Shown piece after piece: positions 14,195-18,087 of a stretch of DNA of 18,087 nt (positions are counted from its first letter, which is position 1; every line of letters begins with the position of its first letter). Position numbers and translations under genes: made by a program. The stretch is from UBA5004 sp038061835. Lineage in GTDB: Bacteria > Patescibacteriota > Minisyncoccia > Phycocordibacterales > Zambryskibacteraceae. Under the pieces are notes generated by a model. The model was given only the letters and a program-made list of their open reading frames with translations, made no database searches and was not told the DNA's origin. The DNA lies in contig JBBTYJ010000021.1 of assembly GCA_038061835.1 (NCBI GenBank), positions 1 to 18,087 on the forward strand. Reading direction: 5' to 3'.

Positions 14195-14276
14195 GCCGGG
14201 ATGGCGGAATTGGTAGACGTACACGACTCAAAATCGTGCGGAGCAATCCATGAGAGTTCGATTCTCTCTCCCGGCA
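14195..14276 (+). tRNA. tRNA-Leu(CAA)
   Basis: An 82-nt class II tRNA: acceptor GCCGGGA/TCCCGGC, anticodon stem CACGA/TCGTG with loop CTCAAAA (anticodon CAA), long variable arm, T arm GAGAG-TTCGATT-CTCTC and discriminator A. CCA is not encoded. A36-A37-A38 is the MiaA recognition triplet. The miaA start codon begins 3 nt after its end. Confidence 0.95.
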
Positions 14277-14278
14277 CA

Positions 14279-15163
14279 ATGATAAAAAAGGTTTTGGTAA
14301 TAGTCGGCCCTACTTCTTCCGGTAAAAGTGATCTGGCTGTGCGATTGGCAAAAAAATTCAACGGAGAAATAATTTCCGCCGATTCACGACAGATCTATAA
14401 GGGTCTTAATATAGGCACAGGCAAGATCACCAAGCAGGCAATGAGGGGCGTACCGCATCATTTGCTTGATGTCGCTAATCCTAAAAAACAATTTTCCGTT
14501 GCGGATTATAAACGGTTAGCCCGACATCACTTACGATATATCGCAAGTGGTGGAAAATTACCTATCATTGTAGGAGGAACAGGTTTCTACATAGATGCCG
14601 TTACCGGAAAAACTAATTTCCCGAATGTGCCGACCAACACAAAATTGCGCGCAAAACTTGGAAAGAAATCCGTCAAAGAACTTTTCCAAATATTAAAAAA
14701 GAAAGACTTAAGAAGAGCCGAGACCATTGATCAACATAATAAAATACGATTAATTCGTGCTTTGGAAATAATCAACGCCCTTGGTTCCGTGCCCGCTCGT
14801 CAATCTGCGAAGTTAACGGGTTTTAACTTCATTTACATCGGACTTAAACCCAATGACCTCAACAATAGAATTCACGCGAGATTGCTTCAGAGACTTGAGG
14901 GTATGATTCGTGAGGGCAAAAGATTGTATAAACAAGGACTCTCATACAAACGCATGTATGAACTCGGTTTAGAATATCGATACATTAGTATGTATTTGCA
15001 AAATCAAATTTCTAAACAAGAAATGATTGAGAGACTATATGCGGCAATCAGACACTATGCCAAGCGCCAAATGACTTGGTTTAAGCGAAACAAAGAAATT
15101 AGATGGTTTACCAAAAAAGAATATATAGAGATAGAAAAACATATTGAACGTATGCTAGGATAA
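14279..15163 (+). CDS. miaA: tRNA dimethylallyltransferase
   Basis: Transfers a dimethylallyl group to A37 of tRNAs reading UNN codons. The 294-aa protein has the P-loop GPTSSGKS (10-17), ISADSRQIYKGLNIGTGK (32-49), HHLLDV, FSVADY, PIIVGGTGFYIDAV and the C-terminal YKRMYELGLEYRYI...QMTWFKRNKEIRWF, all typical. The ATG at 14279 is preferred, since longer in-frame readings run back through the tRNA-Leu gene. No Shine-Dalgarno can exist, because the tRNA ends at 14276; the mRNA is probably freed by tRNA 3' processing and translated with a 2-3 nt leader. It is flanked by tRNA-Leu(CAA) and tRNA-Trp(CCA), both expected substrates. Confidence 0.95.
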   Translation: MIKKVLVIVGPTSSGKSDLAVRLAKKFNGEIISADSRQIYKGLNIGTGKITKQAMRGVPHHLLDVANPKKQFSVADYKRLARHHLRYIASGGKLPIIVGGTGFYIDAVTGKTNFPNVPTNTKLRAKLGKKSVKELFQILKKKDLRRAETIDQHNKIRLIRALEIINALGSVPARQSAKLTGFNFIYIGLKPNDLNNRIHARLLQRLEGMIREGKRLYKQGLSYKRMYELGLEYRYISMYLQNQISKQEMIERLYAAIRHYAKRQMTWFKRNKEIRWFTKKEYIEIEKHIERMLG

Positions 15164-15177
15164 CTCCGTTGGGTTTA

Positions 15178-15197
15178 CCCTGAGCAAAGTCGAAGGG
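15178..15197. repeat. Short palindromic repeat abutting tRNA-Trp
   Basis: CCCTGAGCAAAGTCGAAGGG, an imperfect palindrome whose last three bases are the first three of tRNA-Trp. I recall CCTTCGACTTTGCTCAGG-like repeats as widespread in metagenomic bacterial genomes; this would need checking. Confidence 0.5.
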
Positions 15198-15268
15198 CGA
15201 TTAGTTAAGTGGTATAACTTCGGTCTCCAAAACCGATGTCGGGGGTTCGATTCCCTCATCGCCCGCCA
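15195..15268 (+). tRNA. tRNA-Trp(CCA)
   Basis: A complete 74-nt tRNA including encoded CCA: acceptor GGGCGAT/ATCGCCC, D arm GTTAAGTGGTATAAC, anticodon stem TCGGT/ACCGA with loop CTCCAAA (anticodon CCA), T arm GGGGG-TTCGATT-CCCTC and discriminator G. A36-A37-A38 make it an expected MiaA substrate. It lies 31 nt after miaA and ends 1 nt before the convergent rpmG stop codon. Confidence 0.95.
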
Positions 15269-15269
15269 A

Positions 15270-15443
15270 TTAGATCTTCTTTTCTTTATATATTGTGTGT
15301 TTGCGAGCAATAGGATTGTATTTCTTGAATTCGAGTTTACGTTCGATGGATTTCCTATTCTTGCGCGAGTAATAAGTGTGGCCCTTGCCAACCCCTTTCT
15401 CGTCCCCTACCGAGACCAATTTTATAAGATGCAATTGCGACAT
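15270..15443 (-). CDS. rpmG: 50S ribosomal protein L33
   Basis: A 57-aa basic protein, MSQLHLIKLVSVGDEKG then GHTYYSRKNRKS, ending KLEFKKYNPIARKHTIYKEKKI. It matches the L33 pattern of an N-terminal IKLVS strand, Y-(Y/T)-x-(R/K)NKR and the KYdPxxRKHvIYKE tail. It lacks the zinc-binding Cys pairs, so it is the zinc-independent (C-minus) type. It is too short for many gene finders. It follows the EF-like gene by 11 nt and probably shares its promoter at 15723-15751. The stop codon (15270-15272) nearly touches the convergent tRNA-Trp. Confidence 0.92.
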   Translation of the reverse strand: MSQLHLIKLVSVGDEKGVGKGHTYYSRKNRKSIERKLEFKKYNPIARKHTIYKEKKI

Positions 15444-15454
15444 AAGAACAATTA

Positions 15455-15706
15455 TCAGGCGGCGTAAATTTCAGCTCCTTCTTTAATCTGTTGGGAAATT
15501 TTTATTGCCACCTCTTCGCCCTTCTTGCCGGCTTTGACGGACTCGTGATTAAGTTGCATGGAAGCAACACTATCTGTGAATTCCTGTTCTCCGCGTCTAA
15601 CCTTAATCTGACTCCCGACTTTGAGAGCCTTGTTTAACTTTACTACCGCCACACCAAGCTTGTCGTAGTAGTGCACCACTTTGCCGATTGGTTTCTCTTT
15701 TAACAT
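15455..15706 (-). CDS. Translation elongation factor-like protein (EF-Tu domain 2-like beta barrel)
   Basis: An 83-aa protein consisting of a single small beta barrel: KPIGKVVHYYDKLGVAVVKLNKALKVGSQIKVRRG, then ESVKAGKKGEEVAIKIS. The KVGDxIxxxG-like and V-x-x-A-xxG-xxVaI patterns resemble domain 2 of translational GTPases and the C-terminal part of some U32 peptidases. Proteins of this kind are usually annotated only as 'translation elongation factor-like', and the function is unknown. The ATG at 15704-15706 is used instead of one 18 nt upstream, because it begins at the conserved part and lies 16 nt after an extended -10 box. It is followed by rpmG after 11 nt, which supports a translation-related role. 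Confidence 0.75.
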   Translation of the reverse strand: MLKEKPIGKVVHYYDKLGVAVVKLNKALKVGSQIKVRRGEQEFTDSVASMQLNHESVKAGKKGEEVAIKISQQIKEGAEIYAA

Positions 15707-15722
15707 AGCTCGAGTGTTGCAC

Positions 15723-15751
15723 AACTTATCAAATTTTGCAAGTCTTTACAA
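15723..15751 (-). promoter_or_regulatory. Promoter of the EF-like gene and rpmG
   Basis: On the minus strand TTGTAA (15746-15751), a 17-nt spacer and TAAGTT (15723-15728) with TGA directly before the -10 box. The predicted leader is about 10 nt and has no Shine-Dalgarno. Confidence 0.5.
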
Positions 15752-15808
15752 AACTGACAAATACAGCCCAATCCAATCAATTACCTTATGGTTTTTGATT
15801 GGATTGGG
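15752..15808 (-). terminator. Rho-independent terminator of the 15827-16189 gene
   Basis: A perfect 14-bp inverted repeat, CCCAATCCAATCAA (15767-15780) and TTGATTGGATTGGG (15795-15808). On the minus strand it is followed by a moderately T-rich tail (CTGTATTTGTCAGTTTTG). It lies 18 nt after the gene's stop. Confidence 0.7.
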
Positions 15809-15826
15809 CATATAAAGCCAGAGTTA

Positions 15827-16189
15827 TTAACCTCTATCGCTCATCCATTTCGGCGCTCGACGCGCCCTTTCGAATTCGCGAAGAATCGAAGCTCGATCTC
15901 CCGGATCGACGATATCAAGCTCAACCACCATGTCGAGAATTAAGCTCATCTTGATAGCGTCGCTGTAGTGGTAGTAATTTTCCATTCGACGCACGATCAT
16001 GTGAAGATTACCAACAAGCTGCGCCCGAGTATCGCCTGTAATCTTTTCGCGTCTCTTTATGGAAATAAGATCCGATGGATCAAGAATTTCGGTTTCCAAA
16101 GTAGTGAGACGTAAAAATAGATTACCAAGAAAATGACTGCAGAGTGTCCACCCCTCTTCCGGAGTGGTACAGGTACGTACTGTGGACAT
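15827..16189 (-). CDS. Hypothetical protein, 120 aa, isolated single-gene unit
   Basis: Not a family I recognise. The sequence is helical and soluble: EEGWTLCSHFLGNLFLRLTTLETEILDP, RRMENYYHYSDAIKMSLILDMVVELDI and a basic C-terminus REFERARRAPKWMSDRG. There is no membrane segment or signal. The ATG at 16187-16189 is chosen because GGAGGT (16195-16200) lies 5 nt before it; a longer reading adds 10 residues that include the ribosome-binding site. The gene has its own terminator, a plausible promoter (16229-16256) and a structured RNA upstream. It has the same strong-Shine-Dalgarno, single-gene layout as the genes at 162-665 and 6751-7035. Confidence 0.7.
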   Translation of the reverse strand: MSTVRTCTTPEEGWTLCSHFLGNLFLRLTTLETEILDPSDLISIKRREKITGDTRAQLVGNLHMIVRRMENYYHYSDAIKMSLILDMVVELDIVDPGDRASILREFERARRAPKWMSDRG

Positions 16190-16228
16190 TGAATACCTCC
16201 TTGTCTCGCATAAGTTCAATCTACTGGA

Positions 16229-16256
16229 ACCTTACTCTTCATATGTTAAAAATCAA
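16229..16256 (-). promoter_or_regulatory. Possible promoter of the 15827-16189 gene
   Basis: TTGATT (16251-16256), a 16-nt spacer and TAAGGT (16229-16234) on the minus strand, giving a leader of about 33 nt. The -10 box is weak. Confidence 0.35.
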
Positions 16257-16310
16257 GCGCTCTGTTTTATTCTTTTATAACTCAAAATTTAATTTGGTGC
16301 GCCGTCTGCT

Positions 16311-16336
16311 TTGCCATGCCGAAGCCTTGGCGAAGG
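16311..16336. repeat. Imperfect palindromic repeat
   Basis: CTTTGCCA pairs with TGGCGAAG (one G-T) around a CCGAAGCC core. It is one more member of the palindrome collection in the window, lying between the candidate RNA and the 15827-16189 gene. No gene is visible at 16257-16360. Confidence 0.5.
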
Positions 16337-16361
16337 GTGGGTACGAAGTTGGAACTTGTTT

Positions 16362-16477
16362 AAATGAAAACAGTCGGAATAAGTCCGACTGTCGCCGTTG
16401 GGTCTCTTGAGCTTTTAGCTCATTGTAGGCGTGCACTCACGCCTCGTTATTCGGTTTTTCAACCTACTTCCAACGAT
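16362..16477 (-). ncRNA. Candidate structured small RNA (cloverleaf-like) with promoter and terminator
   Basis: No open frame of useful length is present. On the minus strand the RNA can fold as a closing helix CGTTGG/CCAACG (16470-16475 with 16396-16401) that encloses three hairpins. These are GGTT-GAAA-AACC (16453-16464), AGGCGTG/CACGCCT (16427-16444) and GAGCT/AGCTC (16409-16421). A 9-bp terminator stem ACAGTCGGA/TCCGACTGT (16370-16392) with a TTTTCATTT tail follows. A promoter sits 7 nt before the start. I do not match it to tmRNA, SRP, 6S or RNase P RNA, or to a riboswitch I know. It could be a small RNA or an attenuator before the 15827-16189 gene. Confidence 0.55.
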
Positions 16478-16483
16478 AGCTTC

Positions 16484-16512
16484 ATTTTATATAGTAGTAA
16501 TTCAAAAATCAA
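16484..16512 (-). promoter_or_regulatory. Promoter of the candidate small RNA
   Basis: TTGATT (16507-16512), a 17-nt spacer and TAAAAT (16484-16489) on the minus strand. The start would be near 16477. Confidence 0.55.
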
Positions 16513-16586
16513 GTGTGCTCCGTCTGGTATGAAGTTGGAACCTACTTAAATAATGTTTTATCGTCTACATAGACTGATGGCACATC

Positions 16587-17432
16587 TCATAATTTAGGCT
16601 TATTTTCTACAGTAGTTTGGTCTATAATTTCAGTAATTATTTTGTCATAGTTTTTACCTTCTATCTCCTTCCCTTTAATGTTCTTTAGTATTTTTTGTAA
16701 TCTAACAAACAGTTCAGGACTCAATGTATATTTTCCTATTTTTGCTTTTAGATCATTCAATTTAAAACTTAGTAGATATGGTTGGTCCCTCAAACAATCT
16801 TCTAATGCTTCAATTGTAAAAATAATTCCACCCATTTTACCTTCCATGTCATATTTATAAGCCATTAGTTCTTTGATATCCGAGGTTGATTTTCGAAAAC
16901 CGACATCAACTTTATTTTTTAATGACACTAACTCATTGTCATTTAATTTTTTATATTTTTCAATTTCAACGCTCAAAGACTTTTCAAGAGAAAGAATTTT
17001 ATTATTCATCTCTGATAATAGTATTTCTTTCAATTTGTCGTTATTTTGGTTTGAGATAATATTAATTTTTTCCAATAAATCTTTTTCAAGTTCGGATGAT
17101 TTTGATTCAATTTTAAGAATAAGTTTTTCATCCCTGTTATTAATAGAATTTGTTAGTTCCTTTGAATAGGCTTCTTTAAAATTACTCAGGCTATCTTTTA
17201 GTGTGTCTTCCGCTTTTCTAATATTTTCTGCTACATTCTTTTCTAAAACTTTTAAATCATCTTCTTGCTTGTCAATTTTATCCTTAAATGGTTTAACGCT
17301 AAAAAAATAAGTACCACCACCTAAAAAGACCAGTATTGTAACTGCAATACCTAAATAGCCGAGATTTGTGTTAGCTAACCCTTGGGACAAGCTTATGATT
17401 TCAGATATTGAGAGCGTAGTTGTTGCTTGCAT
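16587..17432 (-). CDS. Membrane-anchored coiled-coil protein of unknown function
   Basis: A 281-aa protein with one membrane segment near the N-terminus (about 24-46, LGYLGIAVTILVFLGGGTYFFSV) followed by a long Lys/Glu-rich coiled coil (about 47-190). A smaller C-terminal part contains LSPELFVRLQKILKNIKGKEI. It resembles generic single-pass coiled-coil proteins; I recognise no specific family. The gene is markedly more AT-rich than the core genes, suggesting recent acquisition. A TATAAT box (17475-17480) lies about 42 nt before the ATG (17430-17432). No Shine-Dalgarno is visible. No terminator is evident before the small-RNA promoter downstream. Confidence 0.75.
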   Translation of the reverse strand: MQATTTLSISEIISLSQGLANTNLGYLGIAVTILVFLGGGTYFFSVKPFKDKIDKQEDDLKVLEKNVAENIRKAEDTLKDSLSNFKEAYSKELTNSINNRDEKLILKIESKSSELEKDLLEKINIISNQNNDKLKEILLSEMNNKILSLEKSLSVEIEKYKKLNDNELVSLKNKVDVGFRKSTSDIKELMAYKYDMEGKMGGIIFTIEALEDCLRDQPYLLSFKLNDLKAKIGKYTLSPELFVRLQKILKNIKGKEIEGKNYDKIITEIIDQTTVENKPKL

Positions 17433-17474
17433 GTTTTTTAGACCATAATCTTAGTTAAAAGACCAATAATAACC

Positions 17475-17480
17475 ATTATA
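17475..17480 (-). promoter_or_regulatory. -10 box upstream of the coiled-coil gene
   Basis: A perfect TATAAT on the minus strand; the -35 position (TTCAGA at 17-nt spacing) is weak. The predicted leader is about 36 nt. Confidence 0.45.
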
Positions 17481-17546
17481 CTATATTTCTGAGTATTTCT
17501 GAAATTTTTGTGGTTAAATTTTCTACTGAAAATTTATAGCTCCGCT

Positions 17547-17597
17547 GTTCGAATCCTGCCCGCAAGGTGCTCAAGTACCTTGCTCCGGCGCGGCAGA
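17547..17597. repeat. Inverted copy of the tRNA-Tyr T arm plus a palindrome
   Basis: The 16 bases at 17547-17562 (GTTCGAATCCTGCCCG) are the exact reverse complement of 17647-17662 in tRNA-Tyr. They run into a hairpin GCAAGGT/ACCTTGC with outer CTGCC/GGCAG. So a fragment of the tRNA 3' end lies in opposite orientation 85 nt downstream of the gene. Confidence 0.7.
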
Positions 17598-17599
17598 GA

Positions 17600-17640
17600 A
17601 AACAAAAAATAATTAGCCGAAGCTAATCTTTTTTGTTTTT
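17600..17640 (-). terminator. Terminator after tRNA-Tyr, possibly bidirectional
   Basis: GATTAGC-TTCG-GCTAATT on the minus strand followed by ATTTTTTGTTTT. The opposite strand also has a T-run (CTTTTTTGTTTTT), so it may stop transcription from both sides. Confidence 0.75.
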
Positions 17641-17641
17641 G

Positions 17642-17725
17642 TGCGCCGGGCAGGATTCGAACCTGCGTAGACCTAAGGCCGACAGATTTACAGTCTGTTG
17701 CGATTGACCGCTCCGCCACCGACGC
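17642..17725 (-). tRNA. tRNA-Tyr(GTA)
   Basis: An 84-nt class II tRNA: acceptor GCGTCGG/CCGGCGC (one T-G), anticodon stem ACAGA/TCTGT with loop CTGTAAA (anticodon GTA), long variable arm, T arm GCAGG-TTCGAAT-CCTGC and discriminator A. CCA is not encoded. It begins 5 nt after the stop of the GIY-YIG gene. Confidence 0.95.
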
Positions 17726-17730
17726 GACAG

Positions 17731-17973
17731 TCAATAATTTATCAGTTTTTTCAAACCATTACCACCCTTGTAAGATTTAATTTGTTTTTCTCTTTGAAAA
17801 GCGTCTTGTTGTTTCTCAAATGATTCCAGATGTATTATTTTCCACGGACGGCAAGATATCGTAGACGAATTTTGACCTTTATTATGTTCTCTTAATCTTC
17901 TTTTATAATTATTAGAACATCCAACATAGTATTTATTATTCTGCTCACTTTGGAGAATATAAACGTACCACAT
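17731..17973 (-). CDS. Single-domain GIY-YIG endonuclease next to tRNA-Tyr
   Basis: An 80-aa protein made of one GIY-YIG domain: MWYVYILQSEQNNKYYVGCSNN with the YVG variant of YIG, the conserved Arg in YKRRLREHNKG, and Glu in AFQREKQIKSYKGG. Start and length are standard for this class. It is only distantly similar to the GIY-YIG protein at 2319-2564. It begins 5 nt after a tRNA-Tyr 5'-half fragment and ends 5 nt before intact tRNA-Tyr; no separate promoter is obvious between them. The role is uncertain (repair-like nicking or homing). Confidence 0.88.
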   Translation of the reverse strand: MWYVYILQSEQNNKYYVGCSNNYKRRLREHNKGQNSSTISCRPWKIIHLESFEKQQDAFQREKQIKSYKGGNGLKKLINY

Positions 17974-17978
17974 AGTTG

Positions 17979-18047
17979 TGCGATTGACTTCATCCCGCCT
18001 TGGCGGGACAAGCTCCGCCTTTACCCCGCTATGGCGGGGACCGACGC
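17979..18047 (-). pseudogene. tRNA-Tyr 5'-half remnant split by two palindromic inserts
   Basis: Three blocks match tRNA-Tyr in the same order and orientation: the 5' end at 18040-18047 (GCGTCGGT on the minus strand), GGCGGAGC (18012-18019) and GTCAATCGCA (17979-17988). In the intact gene these blocks are contiguous apart from one base. Here they are separated by a 20-nt insert with CCCCGC/GCGGGG and a 23-nt insert with TCCCGCC/GGCGGGA. The remnant stops in the region before the anticodon stem, 5 nt before the GIY-YIG start codon. Confidence 0.75.
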
Positions 18048-18052
18048 GACAG

Positions 18053-18087
18053 TCAATAATTTATCAGTTTTTTCAAACCATTACCAC
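18053..18087 (-). CDS. C-terminal end of a further GIY-YIG gene (cut by window edge)
   Basis: Reads GNGLKKLINY and TGA, identical to the end of the GIY-YIG gene at 17731-17973, as part of the 48-bp direct repeat. The rest lies outside the window, so it could be a full second copy or only a fragment. Confidence 0.6.
   Translation of the reverse strand, partial: GNGLKKLINY

Larger units (their letters stand above)
16340..16541. repeat. Direct repeats flanking the candidate RNA
   Basis: GGTACGAAGTTGGAAC (16340-16355) and GGTATGAAGTTGGAAC (16526-16541) differ at one base and bracket the promoter, RNA and terminator described below. The spacing is 186 bp. Confidence 0.7.
17718..18087. repeat. 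48-bp exact direct repeat (17718-17765 and 18040-18087)
   Basis: Both copies contain the first 8 bases of tRNA-Tyr, the 5-nt spacer and the 3' end of a GIY-YIG gene. The second copy runs into the window edge, so the repeat may be longer. The offset is 322 bp. Confidence 0.95.

Noticed and set aside
14201..14278. N-terminal extension of MiaA by 26 residues
   Set aside because: The extension is the tRNA-Leu gene read as codons; the conserved MiaA start is the ATG at 14279.
15155..15391. Open frame of 78 codons, minus strand
   Set aside because: It crosses tRNA-Trp in antisense and overlaps rpmG in another frame. The L33 frame explains the region.
1..18087. UGA recoding, as in some Patescibacteria lineages
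   Set aside because: serS and both GIY-YIG genes end cleanly at UGA at the expected protein ends, and I see no in-frame UGA inside conserved genes.

Overview
The window looks like a scaffold from a small-genome bacterium of the Candidate Phyla Radiation (Patescibacteria, most likely Parcubacteria-like). This is inferred from compact core genes, many palindromic repeats inside genes and tRNAs, single-domain GIY-YIG genes and a REP-associated transposase. No rRNA is present, so placement is tentative. UGA is used as a stop, so the code is the standard bacterial one. A run of 100 N at 9297-9396 is a scaffolding gap.

Layout. 1-960: a possible C-terminal fragment of a gene, then an isolated hypothetical gene with its own promoter, leader and terminator. 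960-2730: a SIR2-like gene, an interrupted tRNA-Gln, an intact tRNA-Gln, a GIY-YIG gene, and remnants of a second tRNA/GIY-YIG unit. 2826-5821: a minus-strand operon ftsQ-dusB-dnaX. 5850-6630: a REP-associated tyrosine transposase with three palindromes. 6640-7102: a second insulated hypothetical gene. 7099-9244: divergent serS and dprA. 9433-14140: topA and rel (plus strand) converging on parB. 14195-15268: tRNA-Leu(CAA), miaA, tRNA-Trp(CCA). 15270-15706: rpmG and an EF-Tu-domain-2-like gene. 15767-16590: a third insulated hypothetical gene and a candidate structured small RNA. 16587-18087: an AT-rich membrane coiled-coil gene, tRNA-Tyr, a GIY-YIG gene, a tRNA-Tyr 5'-half remnant and the end of another GIY-YIG gene.

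Most notable: two unrelated loci share one architecture. A small GIY-YIG endonuclease gene starts 5-7 nt after a fragment of a tRNA 5' half and stops 5-7 nt before an intact tRNA of the same isotype. Remnants of an earlier GIY-YIG 3' end lie further upstream. This suggests a GIY-YIG element that inserts into, or duplicates with, tRNA 5' halves. Palindromic repeats also sit inside the tRNA-Gln copy, inside the tRNA-Tyr remnant, and in frame inside dnaX, dusB, topA and the transposase gene.

Two expression styles appear. Core genes have extended -10 boxes a few bases before the ATG and no Shine-Dalgarno, implying leaderless or near-leaderless mRNAs. Three isolated hypothetical genes have strong Shine-Dalgarno sequences, leaders and terminators. 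miaA lies between two tRNA genes whose products are expected MiaA substrates.
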